From positions 1-17,356 of the forward strand of contig QZLH01002132.1 of the NCBI GenBank assembly GCA_003833135.1: 17,356 nucleotides of DNA, written 5' to 3'. Numbering within the stretch: the first letter of the stretch is position 1; the number at the start of each line of letters is the position of its first letter. The notes below the pieces were generated by a model, which was not told the DNA's origin, made no database searches, and saw only the letters and a program-made list of their open reading frames with translations. This stretch comes from Oehlia diaphana (lineage: Eukaryota; Glomeromycota; Glomeromycetes; Glomerales; Glomeraceae). Shown one piece after another: positions 1 to 9,468 of the stretch. The position numbers were made by a program, and so were the translations under genes.

Positions 1-1002
1 CTGCATCTTGAAGAATTATAATTTAGTCGAAACTGAGTCATGACTATAACTTTACTTTAAATTTAATATGAACACACGATTTGGTCAAGATTTGGTTTCA
101 ATTTAGAAAATTTCTGCAAAGTTATTATCGAAATAGAACCATTAAATCAAATGTTGATTTTTCTATTGAAATTCTTTGATGTATTTCTTCAATTTCGACA
201 GCCGAGTCTCACTCACCAATAAAAAAAAAAATTTTTATGTTTTAAGAAATTGCTATGAAATTTTTTTTAGGAAAAGACATTGAAAAAGTACGAAAAGGTA
301 TGAATTAATTGAAAATTTTACAATATAAAGAGTACAGAACAAGCCAATAAAGGACAAAACGCATATTGTACCATATTTAGTCGTAACACTTTTCGTTTGA
401 ATATTTCAATAATTAAAATCATAGCCTAAACTTTTTCTCCAGCGAACACTGCTTCACCATCAAATCAAGATGCATCCTAACGCGTCAATTCTCAATCTAC
501 TTTACTTCTGTTGAAATACGCGGTGATGACTCGAAAACCAAACAATCCTTACGTAACATCATCTATTAGCTTTTATCTAGCAATTTTTAATATCATTCAC
601 CAAATTATTTAGTGTACACTTTTAATATTATTTCGCAAGTTTAATAACAATAGTGTTGGCAAACATCAAATAGACCAATTTATTATAGATTTAAAGTGCA
701 AATGACCAAAATCTCATAACTGCAATTATTAATCATGATAGTCGGTTAATAACACACATCACACGTTTAAAATTTAGAAATTCTCGTCTAAATGAGCTTT
801 ATTATTAAAAAAGAAAATGATAGAGCTTCGTTCTCCCACATTTAGCAATGGGATAAAAAAAAAATTAAAACAATGCAATACCTTCGATTAATTCTTACTC
901 TTATATTTTATAATCATGATATGTCATTCCAAAATATTAACGCATCGTAGCAAAAGCGATTTTATTACTGCGCCGAATTTCGAGATATGCAAAATTACGA
1001 GG

Positions 1003-1017
1003 CACGTGGCGCACGTG
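1003..1017. repeat. Paired CACGTG hexamers (E-box-like)
   Basis: GCACGTG occurs twice within 17 bases (CACGTG at 1003-1008 and 1012-1017). The surrounding 945-1045 is noticeably richer in GC than its neighbourhood. It might be a regulatory palindrome or just part of a dispersed repeat; no gene lies close on either side, so the repeat explanation is more likely. Confidence 0.3.
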
Positions 1018-1082
1018 CTAAAGATCACGATTTTTCTTTGTGAATCAGATGATTTTGTCCCTATAAAAAATTTTCTGTCATT

Positions 1083-1178
1083 TCTGTAAAAATGAGTCTT
1101 TCTTGGATTCCGTGAAATAAGGTTATTAATTCCAGAAATATGAGCCTTTTACGGAAAAAAAATAGAATATTTTACAGA
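1083..1178. mobile_element. Short TIR element, internally deleted copy (MITE-like)
   Basis: The segment starts TCTGTAAAAA and ends with the near-complement ATTTTACAGA. Its interior matches the element at 3259-3418: both contain an AAGGTTATTAATTCC stretch followed by GAAATATGAGCC and TTTTACGGAAAAAA. This copy is 96 bp against 160 bp and lacks about 50 bases from the left half of the other copy. It has no coding capacity. No clear target duplication is visible, so this is a non-autonomous element or a dispersed repeat with inverted ends. Confidence 0.6.
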
Positions 1179-1742
1179 TAGAACATACATTTCTTTTATT
1201 CTTTACAAAAATAATCTACATTTAAAAATAATGTGTATTTCTTTTTGGATCTATCTTATTCTTTTATGCAACACTAACTCCTGTAAATTAACATATAACT
1301 GATTGTAAAAAGAAATGTGATGATGTACTGTGAAAAAAACTCTGTATTCTGTAAAACCATACTCTATTCACTTATACCGTTATACGCGACTATACTTAAA
1401 CATTAAATACTACACATTCACATCGTGAACTTAATTAAAATAGAATTATAAAATTATGAAATAACGTTAAAATCTGAATTTTTTTTTTAATAATTCATTT
1501 CTTAATATTTTTCAACACCACGCACCTAAACATATTTCAATTCAATTAATTATAATTGCTCCGGCTAATTTGTATATGATATGAAATACATACAAGATGA
1601 AATAGGTCTTATAAAATTTAACATGTTACAAGATGCAAACCGCACCGCAGTTTAATCAATCATTGAAATCAAAAAAAAATTCTTTAAAAAATAATAATCT
1701 ACGATGATGGTCCCAAATTCTTCGTATTCGCCCAAATAACTC

Positions 1743-2078
1743 CTAATCCATGATCTGCAATAGTTGAATAATCATCATTGAGAAAGTAGAAGTAGATATA
1801 CTAGTTGATGTATCATAACCACAACTTGTGGTTTCGCTAGAAATAGATTCATCACTTTCACCATCTTTCTCATCATAATTTGTATCTAAATTAATACATA
1901 AAAATGTTTGTTCTTTATTATTTAAATAATAATATTTACTCTTTAATTTGGTATAAAAAATATCATGTAATGCTTGTAAATTATTAATATATTCAATATC
2001 TTCCCAAAGAAGGAGAATATAATGTTCGAGCGTAAGATTCGGTGATATTAGATGATATCTCTTTAGATAATTGAACGA
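1743..2078 (-). pseudogene. C-terminal coding relic of an unidentified protein
   Basis: On the minus strand a frame stays open for 111 codons between a TGA at 2081-2079 and a TAG stop at 1745-1743. Its only ATG codons are near its end, so no start codon begins it. The translation is protein-like: a Leu/Trp/Asp stretch (LLLWEDIEYINNLQALHDIF), then a basic Tyr-rich stretch (KLKSKYYYLNNKEQ), then an acidic Ser/Thr-rich tail (DESISSETTSCGYDTSTS). Between about 2100 and 2000 a second frame (IVQLSKEISSNI) is also open and equally protein-like, which suggests one old frameshift near 2040. I do not recognise the family. It could also be the last exon of a gene whose upstream exons are degraded. Confidence 0.45.
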
Positions 2079-2282
2079 TCAAATTCAAATTTTGATAATG
2101 TAACATATCAAGTTAAAATCGTCATTAGAAGGATTGTAAAATAAGTTATATTTTATTATTCGCGAGTTTGACTCGAAATAACAAATATTTCATTTAAGAA
2201 AATTTAATAAAATTATGAAAGAAAAAAACACTATATTCTCATTCTATATATTATCCAAAGAACAATTGTCATTCTAATCACG

Positions 2283-2372
2283 TGCACCATGATCCATTAA
2301 TATTTTTTATGCATCAAATCTAATTGTCACGCCAATGCATAATATACTTGCTGCATTGGTGTGATAATTAAT
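2283..2372 (-). pseudogene. Possible minus-strand coding relic
   Basis: Reading the minus strand, one frame gives TPMQQVYYALA, a TGA, then QLDLMHK, and after a one-base shift ILMDHGARD. These pieces look like one protein segment with a stop and a frameshift, and the last piece resembles the end of an ankyrin-type repeat. The stretch lies about 200 bases upstream of the relic at 1743-2078 on the same strand, so both may come from one dead gene. The plus strand here also forms an imperfect hairpin (CGCCAATGCA with TGCATTGGTG), which is an alternative explanation for its look. Confidence 0.2.
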
Positions 2373-3258
2373 GCTGTAGAATTTTATAAATGGAAATGAA
2401 GGCGACATAAAAAAAAAAAAAATTTTTTTTTTTTCTTTTTTTTCCTAAAAAAAGGGTAAAAAAAAAAAACTAATAATAATTGAATAATAATAGAACATAT
2501 CTACTTTGTTTTACCTCTAATAACAGATGAATATTTTGCACATCATACGATTACTTAGCACATGAATTGTATTACCATCGATAATAGCCAGAGGTAATTT
2601 CTCTTTTCATGACAATTGTTCAGGCATTCTATTTATGAAGTTTTACATACAATATTAACTAATATATTAGAATAAATGTTTCCATATACAGTAAGACATA
2701 CTGTACAGTAACTCGTGGAGGTAATACAACCACTTTGATTAAAGTAAGCCGCCTTTCTTTTAAGTACAATTATTCAAAGGTTCGTAAGTACTTAAAGTAA
2801 AGGCTCCTTGGAGGTTGGATTAAACTCTTGGGAATTATAGATATTTTCAAACACTCGAATGTATAATGACTTCAGAGTGTAATTTGATCACTTTGATCAA
2901 AAGTAAAATTATCTTTTTTGAAGCAAAGTTGTTCAACGAGCGTGATGAAGTTCTCATCAAAGGTTAGTATTGATGCATCAAACGCTCAACGCAACGAATA
3001 TCTGGTCTAACTCTCATTGTGCAACTAATTTAGAGCGTATTTTGACCAGCCCTTCTGATGATAAGTTAACTTCGAGAATAAATAGTAATCATTAAGGTTG
3101 GATCAATACTCATAGAATTATTGATAATTTTTATAATAAAATTAATCTCCATATTTTACATTATAAATTTTTTTTAACAAAACTAATAATTAATCTTTAT
3201 AGTTTTAGGAAAATGGGCTTTTCTTTAACCTCGGAATGATAGCCTATATTAAATTTTA

Positions 3259-3418
3259 TCTGTAAAAACTCCGTAAAAATGAGACTTTCACGGATCCATT
3301 CACCGGAAAATGCAAATAATTCGATAAATTCCGGGATATAAGGTTATTAATTCCGGAAATATGAGCCTTTTACGGAAAAAAGACGGAATATAAAAAACGG
3401 ATCGACTTTTTTTACAGA
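3259..3418. mobile_element. Short TIR element, longer copy (MITE-like)
   Basis: A 160-bp segment begins TCTGTAAAAA and ends with the exact complement TTTTTACAGA. Inside it CCGTAAAA near the left end faces TTTTACGG near the right end, a second inverted pair. The right half is nearly identical to the element at 1083-1178. No coding capacity. No convincing target-site duplication flanks it. It is best read as a non-autonomous DNA element of unknown superfamily. Confidence 0.6.
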
Positions 3419-3734
3419 GATAATTAAAAAAAACAAAAGTAAGTTCATATCATATTAATTACTTCATCCCAATTATTTATCCAAATTAACATTATTATTT
3501 TGCATTTAGAAATTATACTCCCTTGGTCTTTCCAATTTTTGACCCTTATAAATACTCAATCCTTCAAAAATCAACTAGTTAAATATTCTTTTTATCTCAT
3601 TAAATTACGAACATTTTAGACACAATGTAGGATATCTGCATTACATTACGTATCACATCTAGTTAATTATGAACTAAAGGGCGTAAATACTTTATATACT
3701 GTATAATCAAGTAATAATTATTAGATATTTTTAG

Positions 3735-3925
3735 TGGAGGTCCGGTTTTGATAGCTTACCTGTCCTGATTTTAAGAATTTTTAAAACTATTAGTATAATA
3801 AAAACTCTAGTTCCAAATCCATAGATGAAATTGATGAAGTCGCCAAGTTGTAACTTTTTTTTCTCGTTAGCGGCGTGCGCGACGATATTTATTAAAGTAT
3901 TGATTAAATGAGAAGCCAAATTTAA
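3735..3925 (-). pseudogene. Coding-like minus-strand fragment, possible exon
   Basis: An open minus-strand frame reads through SHLINTLINIVAHAANE, a Lys-rich patch, and a hydrophobic segment (VFIILIVLKILKI). Codons here (GTC GCG CAC GCC GCT) are far richer in GC than the surroundings. There is no ATG start; the only start-like codon is TTG. A good splice donor, CAG followed by GTAAGC, sits at 3760/3759-3754, so it could be one exon of a gene whose other exons I cannot see. It may equally be a fragment of a repeated gene family. No neighbouring gene on this strand supports it. Confidence 0.25.
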
Positions 3926-4457
3926 TGGTTAAAAAAAAAATTATAAATATAAATCTAGGGTAAAAAGCCCTAATAAATATGATTTAGTGTGTAACTTGGG
4001 TAACCTATTCATTAATCAACACATATTTAGGCTATACCATAGTAAAATTATTTTAGGCTATATTATGAGCCATAGTAATACATAACGGGAATTAATATAG
4101 CCGATTTCCGATTTATTCCTGATTAAAACTCGCTGAGGTCGTGATGATTTCATTCTCAAAGCTGCATATGTGAATGCATTGTTTATTTATTTATTATCTT
4201 AGCCTGTATGTAATTTCTAAATAAAGTAGTTTTATATAAAAATAATAATAGAATTCACGGAACTTAAAATAACCTTTAGTATTATATATTAAATAAATAA
4301 ATAAAAGAGTGACAATATTTGATGTGGTAAGTAAGCGTTGAAATAATTTTTTATGCGCTACAAATTAATTTTTTATTATAACAAAAAACCGATAAATTAT
4401 ATATTTTTTTTTTTTTTTTATTGTTTTATTAAAAAAAGTATTTATTAAATCTTAATT
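3926..4457. promoter_or_regulatory. Upstream region of the large gene
   Basis: This AT-rich stretch precedes the ATG at 4458. It contains a direct repeat of TTAGGCTATA (about 4027 and 4053), each followed by CATAGTAA, and a TATA-like AATTATATATTTT at about 4395, roughly 60 bases ahead of the start codon and followed by a long T run. Nothing coding was seen. Calling it a promoter rests on position and the TATA-like block only. Confidence 0.35.
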
Positions 4458-7400
4458 ATGTATATTATAATTAATTCATCACATCTACCATTACAACAAG
4501 GGAGACTAATAATCCATAATAATCATTGTCACTTACTTTATTTTATTATTTTAATTTTTTTATTTTTTAATAATTTTATATTACTTTGTAATGCACAACA
4601 ACATGATACTTATTTAACTCATTTTGAGGACCCTTCAAAAGGATTAACTATTTTTGACAGTTATACTTATAGGGATGGAACCATTTTATTACAACTTGCT
4701 CATTTTAATGAGGATGAATCATGTATTGATCCAAATTTAAATTTAGAAATTGTATTTCCTAATGGAGCTATTAAATCATTAAATGTTTCTTCTTATCAAA
4801 TTCCCATTTATAATTATTGTATGTTGGATGATGTATTTATCAATTCTATTATAAATGAAGATACAATTTTAATAACTTATTTTTATGGAGATAATGCTGC
4901 GACAACAATACATATGGGAATGATCATTGATTGGGACGGAAATTGGTTGCAGTAAGTATTTACTTAATTTGGTTTGTTTTTTTTATAAATTTTTATGTTT
5001 TTATATATATATTTCATATATAAATATATATTATTATTATTCTTATTATTATTATTTTTTCTTAGGAATATTGAATTGGGAATTGGAATCGGAAAGATTA
5101 ACATTAATATAAATGATGATTCGGGATTTATGTGGACTCGACAGGTTAATGATACTACCATTGCATGGTCACAATTTATTCCATCGTAAGTTTAATCAAA
5201 TATAAAATATAATATAAACTTTTATTAAAATTTTATATTTGAAATTTAGACCTTCAAAACCAACGGAAATTAAGAAAATAGGGACAGGTTTTATATCTAT
5301 TGGTCCATTATCAATAATTACATCATTTCAAATGTTTACTTCAAGTGATGGAGGGAACGGTTTTACCCTTGTAACCAAAATTCAAAAATCAACAGACTAT
5401 TACATCACGGACCCAATTTGGGAAGTTTACGCGATTTTTTTAGACAAAGACGCTGATAGAATTAGTCCTCCATATTTACTTTATCAAACTTCAGTAGATT
5501 GGACTGATTTAGTTTTAGAATTTTGTCGGAAAACTACTGATGGAGGTGGTTATAATTGTTTATTGTCTATAAAAAATAATGAACTCGCACCGAATCAACC
5601 AAACCAACCGAATCAACCAAAAGGAAAAGGAAAAACAGCAACTTCAACACCAATAACTATTACAACACGTTATCGATTGTCATTTTTATCTAGCGGCTCA
5701 GTAACAAGTGTTAAAAAATTATCAAATTTTGGTAATAACCCTAATAGGAATATTGAAAGGTTTATCCCGTTATATAGTGGAGAATTTTTGATTGTATATA
5801 ATGCAGATGAATTTGGAAGAAGATCAGGATTTTTTTTAACGCAAGAAGGTGAATATGTTGGTGCATGGGAAGGATTTAATAATGATATATATCATTATTC
5901 TTATTTTGAACATAATGAAACAATGTGGGGTATGATAGTACAAAATGCTCCTTATTCTTGGACTATTACAACTGATCGTTTATATGATAAAGATGTTTTG
6001 CATAGTAAGTTTATTGTTTATTTTTATAATACATTGTAAACTTAACTAACTACTATTAAATAATTGATTAATTAGATTATGAACATAGAAATCCAAATAT
6101 CATTGAAACAACTCCTAATAATATAATTATGAAAAAAGATCTTGATAAAATTATAATAAATTATAATAAGCCCGTAATTTTCTCATTTGGTAACATATCG
6201 ATTTATCAAGTTTTCGATGATGGAAAAGAATTATTACGTCAAACATATCCTGGCAGGTCAAAATATACTTCAACCATTAACGATACAATTGTAAATATAA
6301 AAGTACTTTCAAGTACTTTTAGTAATCCAGAAGCAAATTATTTTATTACAATTGATGATGGTTTTGTAAATTCTAAACAATATAATGAGGCAATTATGGG
6401 AATTAAGAAGAAAGTTTGGTTTATAAATACGTGTAAGTATTATCGTAAAAATATTGAATAATCTAATTATAATAATATTTATATTTGTTTTTTTTTTAGC
6501 TTGGAACGAGCCCGATTCATGTTTACGTAAGTTATTAAAACTTACATTAGTTAATTATTAACTCTATTTATTGATTTAAGCACTCAATTTATTTTCTCTT
6601 TTATCATAATCTCTTTCCCTTGCTGGCACTAAATAGCATCCGCTACTATATTATTAAGACTTAATGCTGAAGGCACAAAATATATAAACGGTCTTAGTTC
6701 GAATGGATTTAAAATTTTTTATAACGATTTAATGAATGAATTATCTGAAATTATCCCAGTTGATAGATCTAGGTTATCTGATACAGGAAAATTTCAAAGT
6801 GATCCATTTGATTCTAATCAGTTTACTATTTTACAAGTAGAAATATCACAACCAACTAAATTAACAAAACCTTGTGTTAAAGACATAATAAGCAACTTAG
6901 ATTCTTTAATTAGAAATAAAGATTTTACACTTATATCTCATTACCCTTTAACTAATTTGTTGGATGAGGATTTTGGTACTACGATAACACGTAAGTTATT
7001 CGCAAAACTGTACATTTTACATTCTCATCATAATTAATTCTTTTTTTAAAAAAAAATGATGTTAGCTAGCGGATGGAATACCAAAATGAAATTGAGTCTA
7101 ATATTTTTCTCAAGTGGAGCAATATTAATCATTGTTATATTCTTTATAGTAAGATATCGAAATCCACAGGTAAGAATACAAATACAAATAATGCTTTTAT
7201 TTCATCAAAAAAAAGAAAATCAGTAATTAAATTATTCGTAATATCCTAGGCACGAAATATTTTGATATTTTCGTTTGCGTTAATAATTTTAGATTTTATT
7301 TTGGACATTGCATTCGTTATATATTACGCACAACAAGTTCTCTCATTTTTTATACCAAGGTATTTTACGTTAAAATATCGTTTGTTCTTTTGTCCTTTAG

Positions 7401-8081
7401 TTCTAAGATAAAGGAATACATTTATTCATTTACTTATTTATTATTTTTAAAGCATCTTGTTTTTAGTTGGACCAATTGGATTTAATTCAATTCTCGCATT
7501 ATACATAATATTAAAAGAAAAATATACAAATGAAAAATTTAGCAAGTGGCTTATGAATAATACAAAACTAGTATCAATGTTTACAATTTTATCTTCAGCT
7601 GACGTCGCCATCTTAAATATGATTAGTTCACGATTAGCAAATTTACGTTATTTTTGCGCACCTATATCAAAAGAAGCAGAAGTTAAAATATTTTGGGGAA
7701 GTTTTGCAAACATCTTTATTGAAGATGTACCACAATTTATAATTAGAGTAAGCAATCTTTTATTTATTTATTTATTTATTTTTTTTTTACGACGAATTTT
7801 ATTGAAATAATTCAATCATTCTGTAGATCATGTATTTACAACGGAATAGTATTATATATGATCCAATTCCTATATTTTCTTTAATATCTGCTGGTATTTC
7901 GATAATATTTAGTCTTATTGGAAGAACATTTGATGCGCTATATTATAAAATACCTTTTTCTGAAAGACAAAATATAAAACATGAAGAACCTCCTACAAAT
8001 GTAATCGAAATAAATTCAAATAAGAGTATTGAAATATCCGAAGATCAATTAAGAAAGGATGATACTATAGAAATTATATAA
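4458..8081 (+). CDS. Large surface-type protein: signal segment, long ectodomain, multi-pass C-terminus (10 exons)
   Basis: Exons: 4458-4951, 5066-5185, 5250-6004, 6076-6432, 6500-6526, 6637-6990, 7066-7169, 7250-7359, 7453-7747, 7827-8081. Joined they stay in frame for 956 codons to the TAA at 8079-8081. Donors are GTAAGT/A/C except the eighth (GTATTT), and the last-but-one acceptor is AAG. Residues 26-44 form a hydrophobic segment ending CNA/QQ, a plausible signal peptide or anchor behind a long N-region. Residues about 50-705 are beta-rich with several N-x-S/T sites (NVSS, NDTT, NETM, NDTI) and a low-complexity NQP triplet at about 320-328, so they are probably outside the cell. Hydrophobic segments follow at about 712-731, 741-760, 775-794 and 886-905, with a conserved-looking EDVPQFIIR near 865; the tail is charged. 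I recall similar long proteins in Rhizophagus but know no function. Receptor or sensor is a guess. The 3' part has a wrecked duplicate at 12127-12813. Confidence 0.85.
6500..6526 (+). other. 27-base microexon of the large gene
   Basis: A TTTTTTTAG acceptor ends at 6499 and a GTAAGT donor begins at 6527, leaving 27 bases. With the flanking T of exon 4 and the following exon it reads SWNEPDSCL and keeps frame (phase 1 in, phase 1 out). Its length is a multiple of three, so skipping it would also keep the frame. Confidence 0.7.
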
Positions 8082-8618
8082 AGATTTTTTTCTTACATTA
8101 TTGTAATGTATTTTTATTTCTTTAAAAAAAAACAAGGAAATAGACATTCAAAAAGGTTTAAAAAAAATAAAATTTTGTTTCGATTATTCGATTATTATCA
8201 TAAAGAAGTCCTAGAAAGGTAACGGAAAAAATTCGAACATTTTTATATAAAACAATCTAAAACCTTTTTCGTATGATTTGAGCTTTCATTTGCATAACAT
8301 TCACACTTTTGTTGTTATAATATTAGCAAATTTATTGGTTTTACGCGCGCTTTAAATTATGACCAAATTTACCGAAATAAATTATTTGATACAATTTGAA
8401 TCTGTAAATATTTGATTACTCTTTGTTCACAAAACTCATAAAGTTGTACTTAATTAAGTGATAATTTAACAATTAAAAGTATTATTTATCGTTACACGAA
8501 ATTAAAACCTTTAAACAAGGACTCATAATCTAAAATTAGAAATTGATTTTTTTTTCTTTACTTTTTCTTTTTTGAATAAAACTTTAAAAATACTATTAAA
8601 AACAAGTTCAATCAATTA

Positions 8619-8758
8619 CCGTATTTTGCGGTATATAAGCACCCCTTTTTTGCACTTGATGCCAGCCAAGATCCTCATAATTTTGGCCAAAATCGCCATA
8701 ATTCTGGTCAGGGGTGCTTATTTTCGGGGGGGGGGTGCTTACTTACCGCAAAATACGG
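8619..8758. mobile_element. 140-bp TIR element inserted at a TA site (MITE)
   Basis: The element starts CCGTATTTTGCGG and ends with the exact complement CCGCAAAATACGG, each flanked by TA (8617-8618 and 8759-8760). The inverted homology continues inward: both arms carry TAAGCACCCC, and the right arm has a run of ten G. It codes for nothing. Block B has the same flanks (CAAT, TA, then a ...CATCTG stretch) with a single TA at 13259-13260 and no element. This is the empty site and shows a TA target duplication, as in Tc1/mariner-type elements. Superfamily assignment is inference from the TA alone. Confidence 0.85.
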
Positions 8759-9072
8759 TACCTCATCTGGATTATTAAAAAAATTCGACTTTTTATTTAA
8801 AAAATATTACTACTGTATTAAACAAGCTCAACATAAAAAACAAGCTAAAATAAAATTTAATTATTAAATTACATCGTTATATTAAAGATGAAAGAAAGAA
8901 ATATTTAAATATTTGAAAAGTTTTATTCAAAAAAAGTACCGAATTTATTTTTTATATTTAATTCTTATTTAAAAAAATTTAATTTCGATAAATTCATTTT
9001 TGTTGTTGATCATTTAAGGGAATACAGGCCCTATTTAATAAATAATATTGAAAAAAATCAATATACGTATAA

Positions 9073-9141
9073 ATGGCTTTCCCACTTGTTAAGAATTTCA
9101 CCAATTCAACTAATTCAGAAAACCAAATAAAAATTTTTTAA
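9073..9141 (+). other. Short upstream ORF, 22 codons (copy A)
   Basis: ATG to TAA, reading MAFPLVKNFTNSTNSENQIK plus two residues. It lies 64 bases before the ATG of the peptide gene, inside the most conserved part of the duplicated block. The copy at 13470-13538 encodes the same 22 residues; the single base difference (AAC/AAT) is synonymous. Whether it is in the transcript is unknown. With one difference in total, conservation of the region as a whole explains it almost as well as selection on the peptide. Confidence 0.3.
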
Positions 9142-9205
9142 AAATAATTCTTTTAAATAAGAAATTAAAAATATCCAAACACAAAAAGATCCAAACACAA
9201 TAAAA

Positions 9206-9468
9206 ATGAATTCGCGTCAAATCTTCTTTGCTCTCTTGATTGTGCTTATGGCTACTATCGTAACAACCTCTCCTTTGAATTTAGATCAATTAATTGAGAG
9301 GTAAATACAAATAAAATATAATTTACTTTTTAAAAATCAACGAAAGAAATCTATTAATTTTATTAATTTAATCATTAAAGAAAAAATGCTCAAAAAGAAA
9401 GCCCATCGAAAGAAAAAAACGGCGAAGTTAAGGCTACGATTACGAGTCCTAGCAAAGATACCGAGTAA
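9206..9468 (+). CDS. Small secreted-type peptide, 60 residues, two exons (copy A)
   Basis: Exons 9206-9300 and 9381-9468, joined AG/A across an 80-base intron (GTAAAT...TTAAAG). Residues 1-21 are a classic signal peptide: basic MNSRQ start, hydrophobic FFALLIVLMATIV, small residues before SPL. Cleavage after about residue 21 would leave 39 residues: SPLNLDQLIERKNAQ, then a hydrophilic Lys/Glu/Ser stretch and a SPSKDTE end. There are no cysteines and no Kex2 KR site. Unspliced it would stop at codon 33, so splicing nearly doubles the product. The gene lies 1.1 kb downstream of the large gene on the same strand and has an intact duplicate at 13685-13961. It may be a secreted signal or effector-like peptide; I recognise no named family. 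Confidence 0.7.

Larger units (their letters stand above)
1..1742. other. Intergenic stretch with repeats, no gene seen
   Basis: AT-rich sequence with frequent stops in all frames and no exon-like block that I can defend. It contains the short TIR element at 1083-1178 and, just before it, a less AT-rich patch at about 945-1045 with two CACGTG hexamers (1003-1008 and 1012-1017). Short A and T homopolymers are scattered throughout. No tRNA or rRNA pattern was recognised. Confidence 0.6.
2079..3734. other. Intergenic stretch with repeats and weak relics
   Basis: No intact gene. It holds a homopolymer hairpin of A and T runs at about 2408-2470, a perfect 7-base inverted repeat TACAGTA/TACTGTA at 2687-2705, a weak minus-strand coding relic at about 2280-2370, and the TIR element at 3259-3418. 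The patch 2740-3130 is less AT-rich and contains two diverged copies of an AGGTTGGAT(T/C)AA...GAATTAT motif (about 2812 and 3095), so it is probably an old dispersed repeat. Confidence 0.5.
8082..9205. other. Spacer between the large gene and the peptide gene
   Basis: No gene other than a 22-codon short frame at 9073-9141. The spacer is matched by 12814-13684 in block B; homology is patchy until about 9050 and then nearly perfect up to the peptide gene. The TIR element at 8619-8758 interrupts block A only. Confidence 0.7.

Noticed and set aside
4927..5189. Short frames on both strands around intron 1 and exon 2
   Set aside because: Shadows of the large gene and of ATT-rich intron sequence.
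7453..7470. Alternative acceptor TTTTTAG at 7466 for exon 9
   Set aside because: Using it puts a TAA into frame within a few codons; the AAAG acceptor at 7452 keeps the frame.
7746..7800. Extension of exon 9 into its intron to the TAA at 7808
   Set aside because: The extra codons come from a TTTA microsatellite; the GTAAGC donor at 7748 and the exon at 7827 give a longer in-frame protein.
8572..8778. 68-codon plus-strand frame
   Set aside because: It runs straight through the 140-bp TIR element, and block B has no such frame at the empty site.
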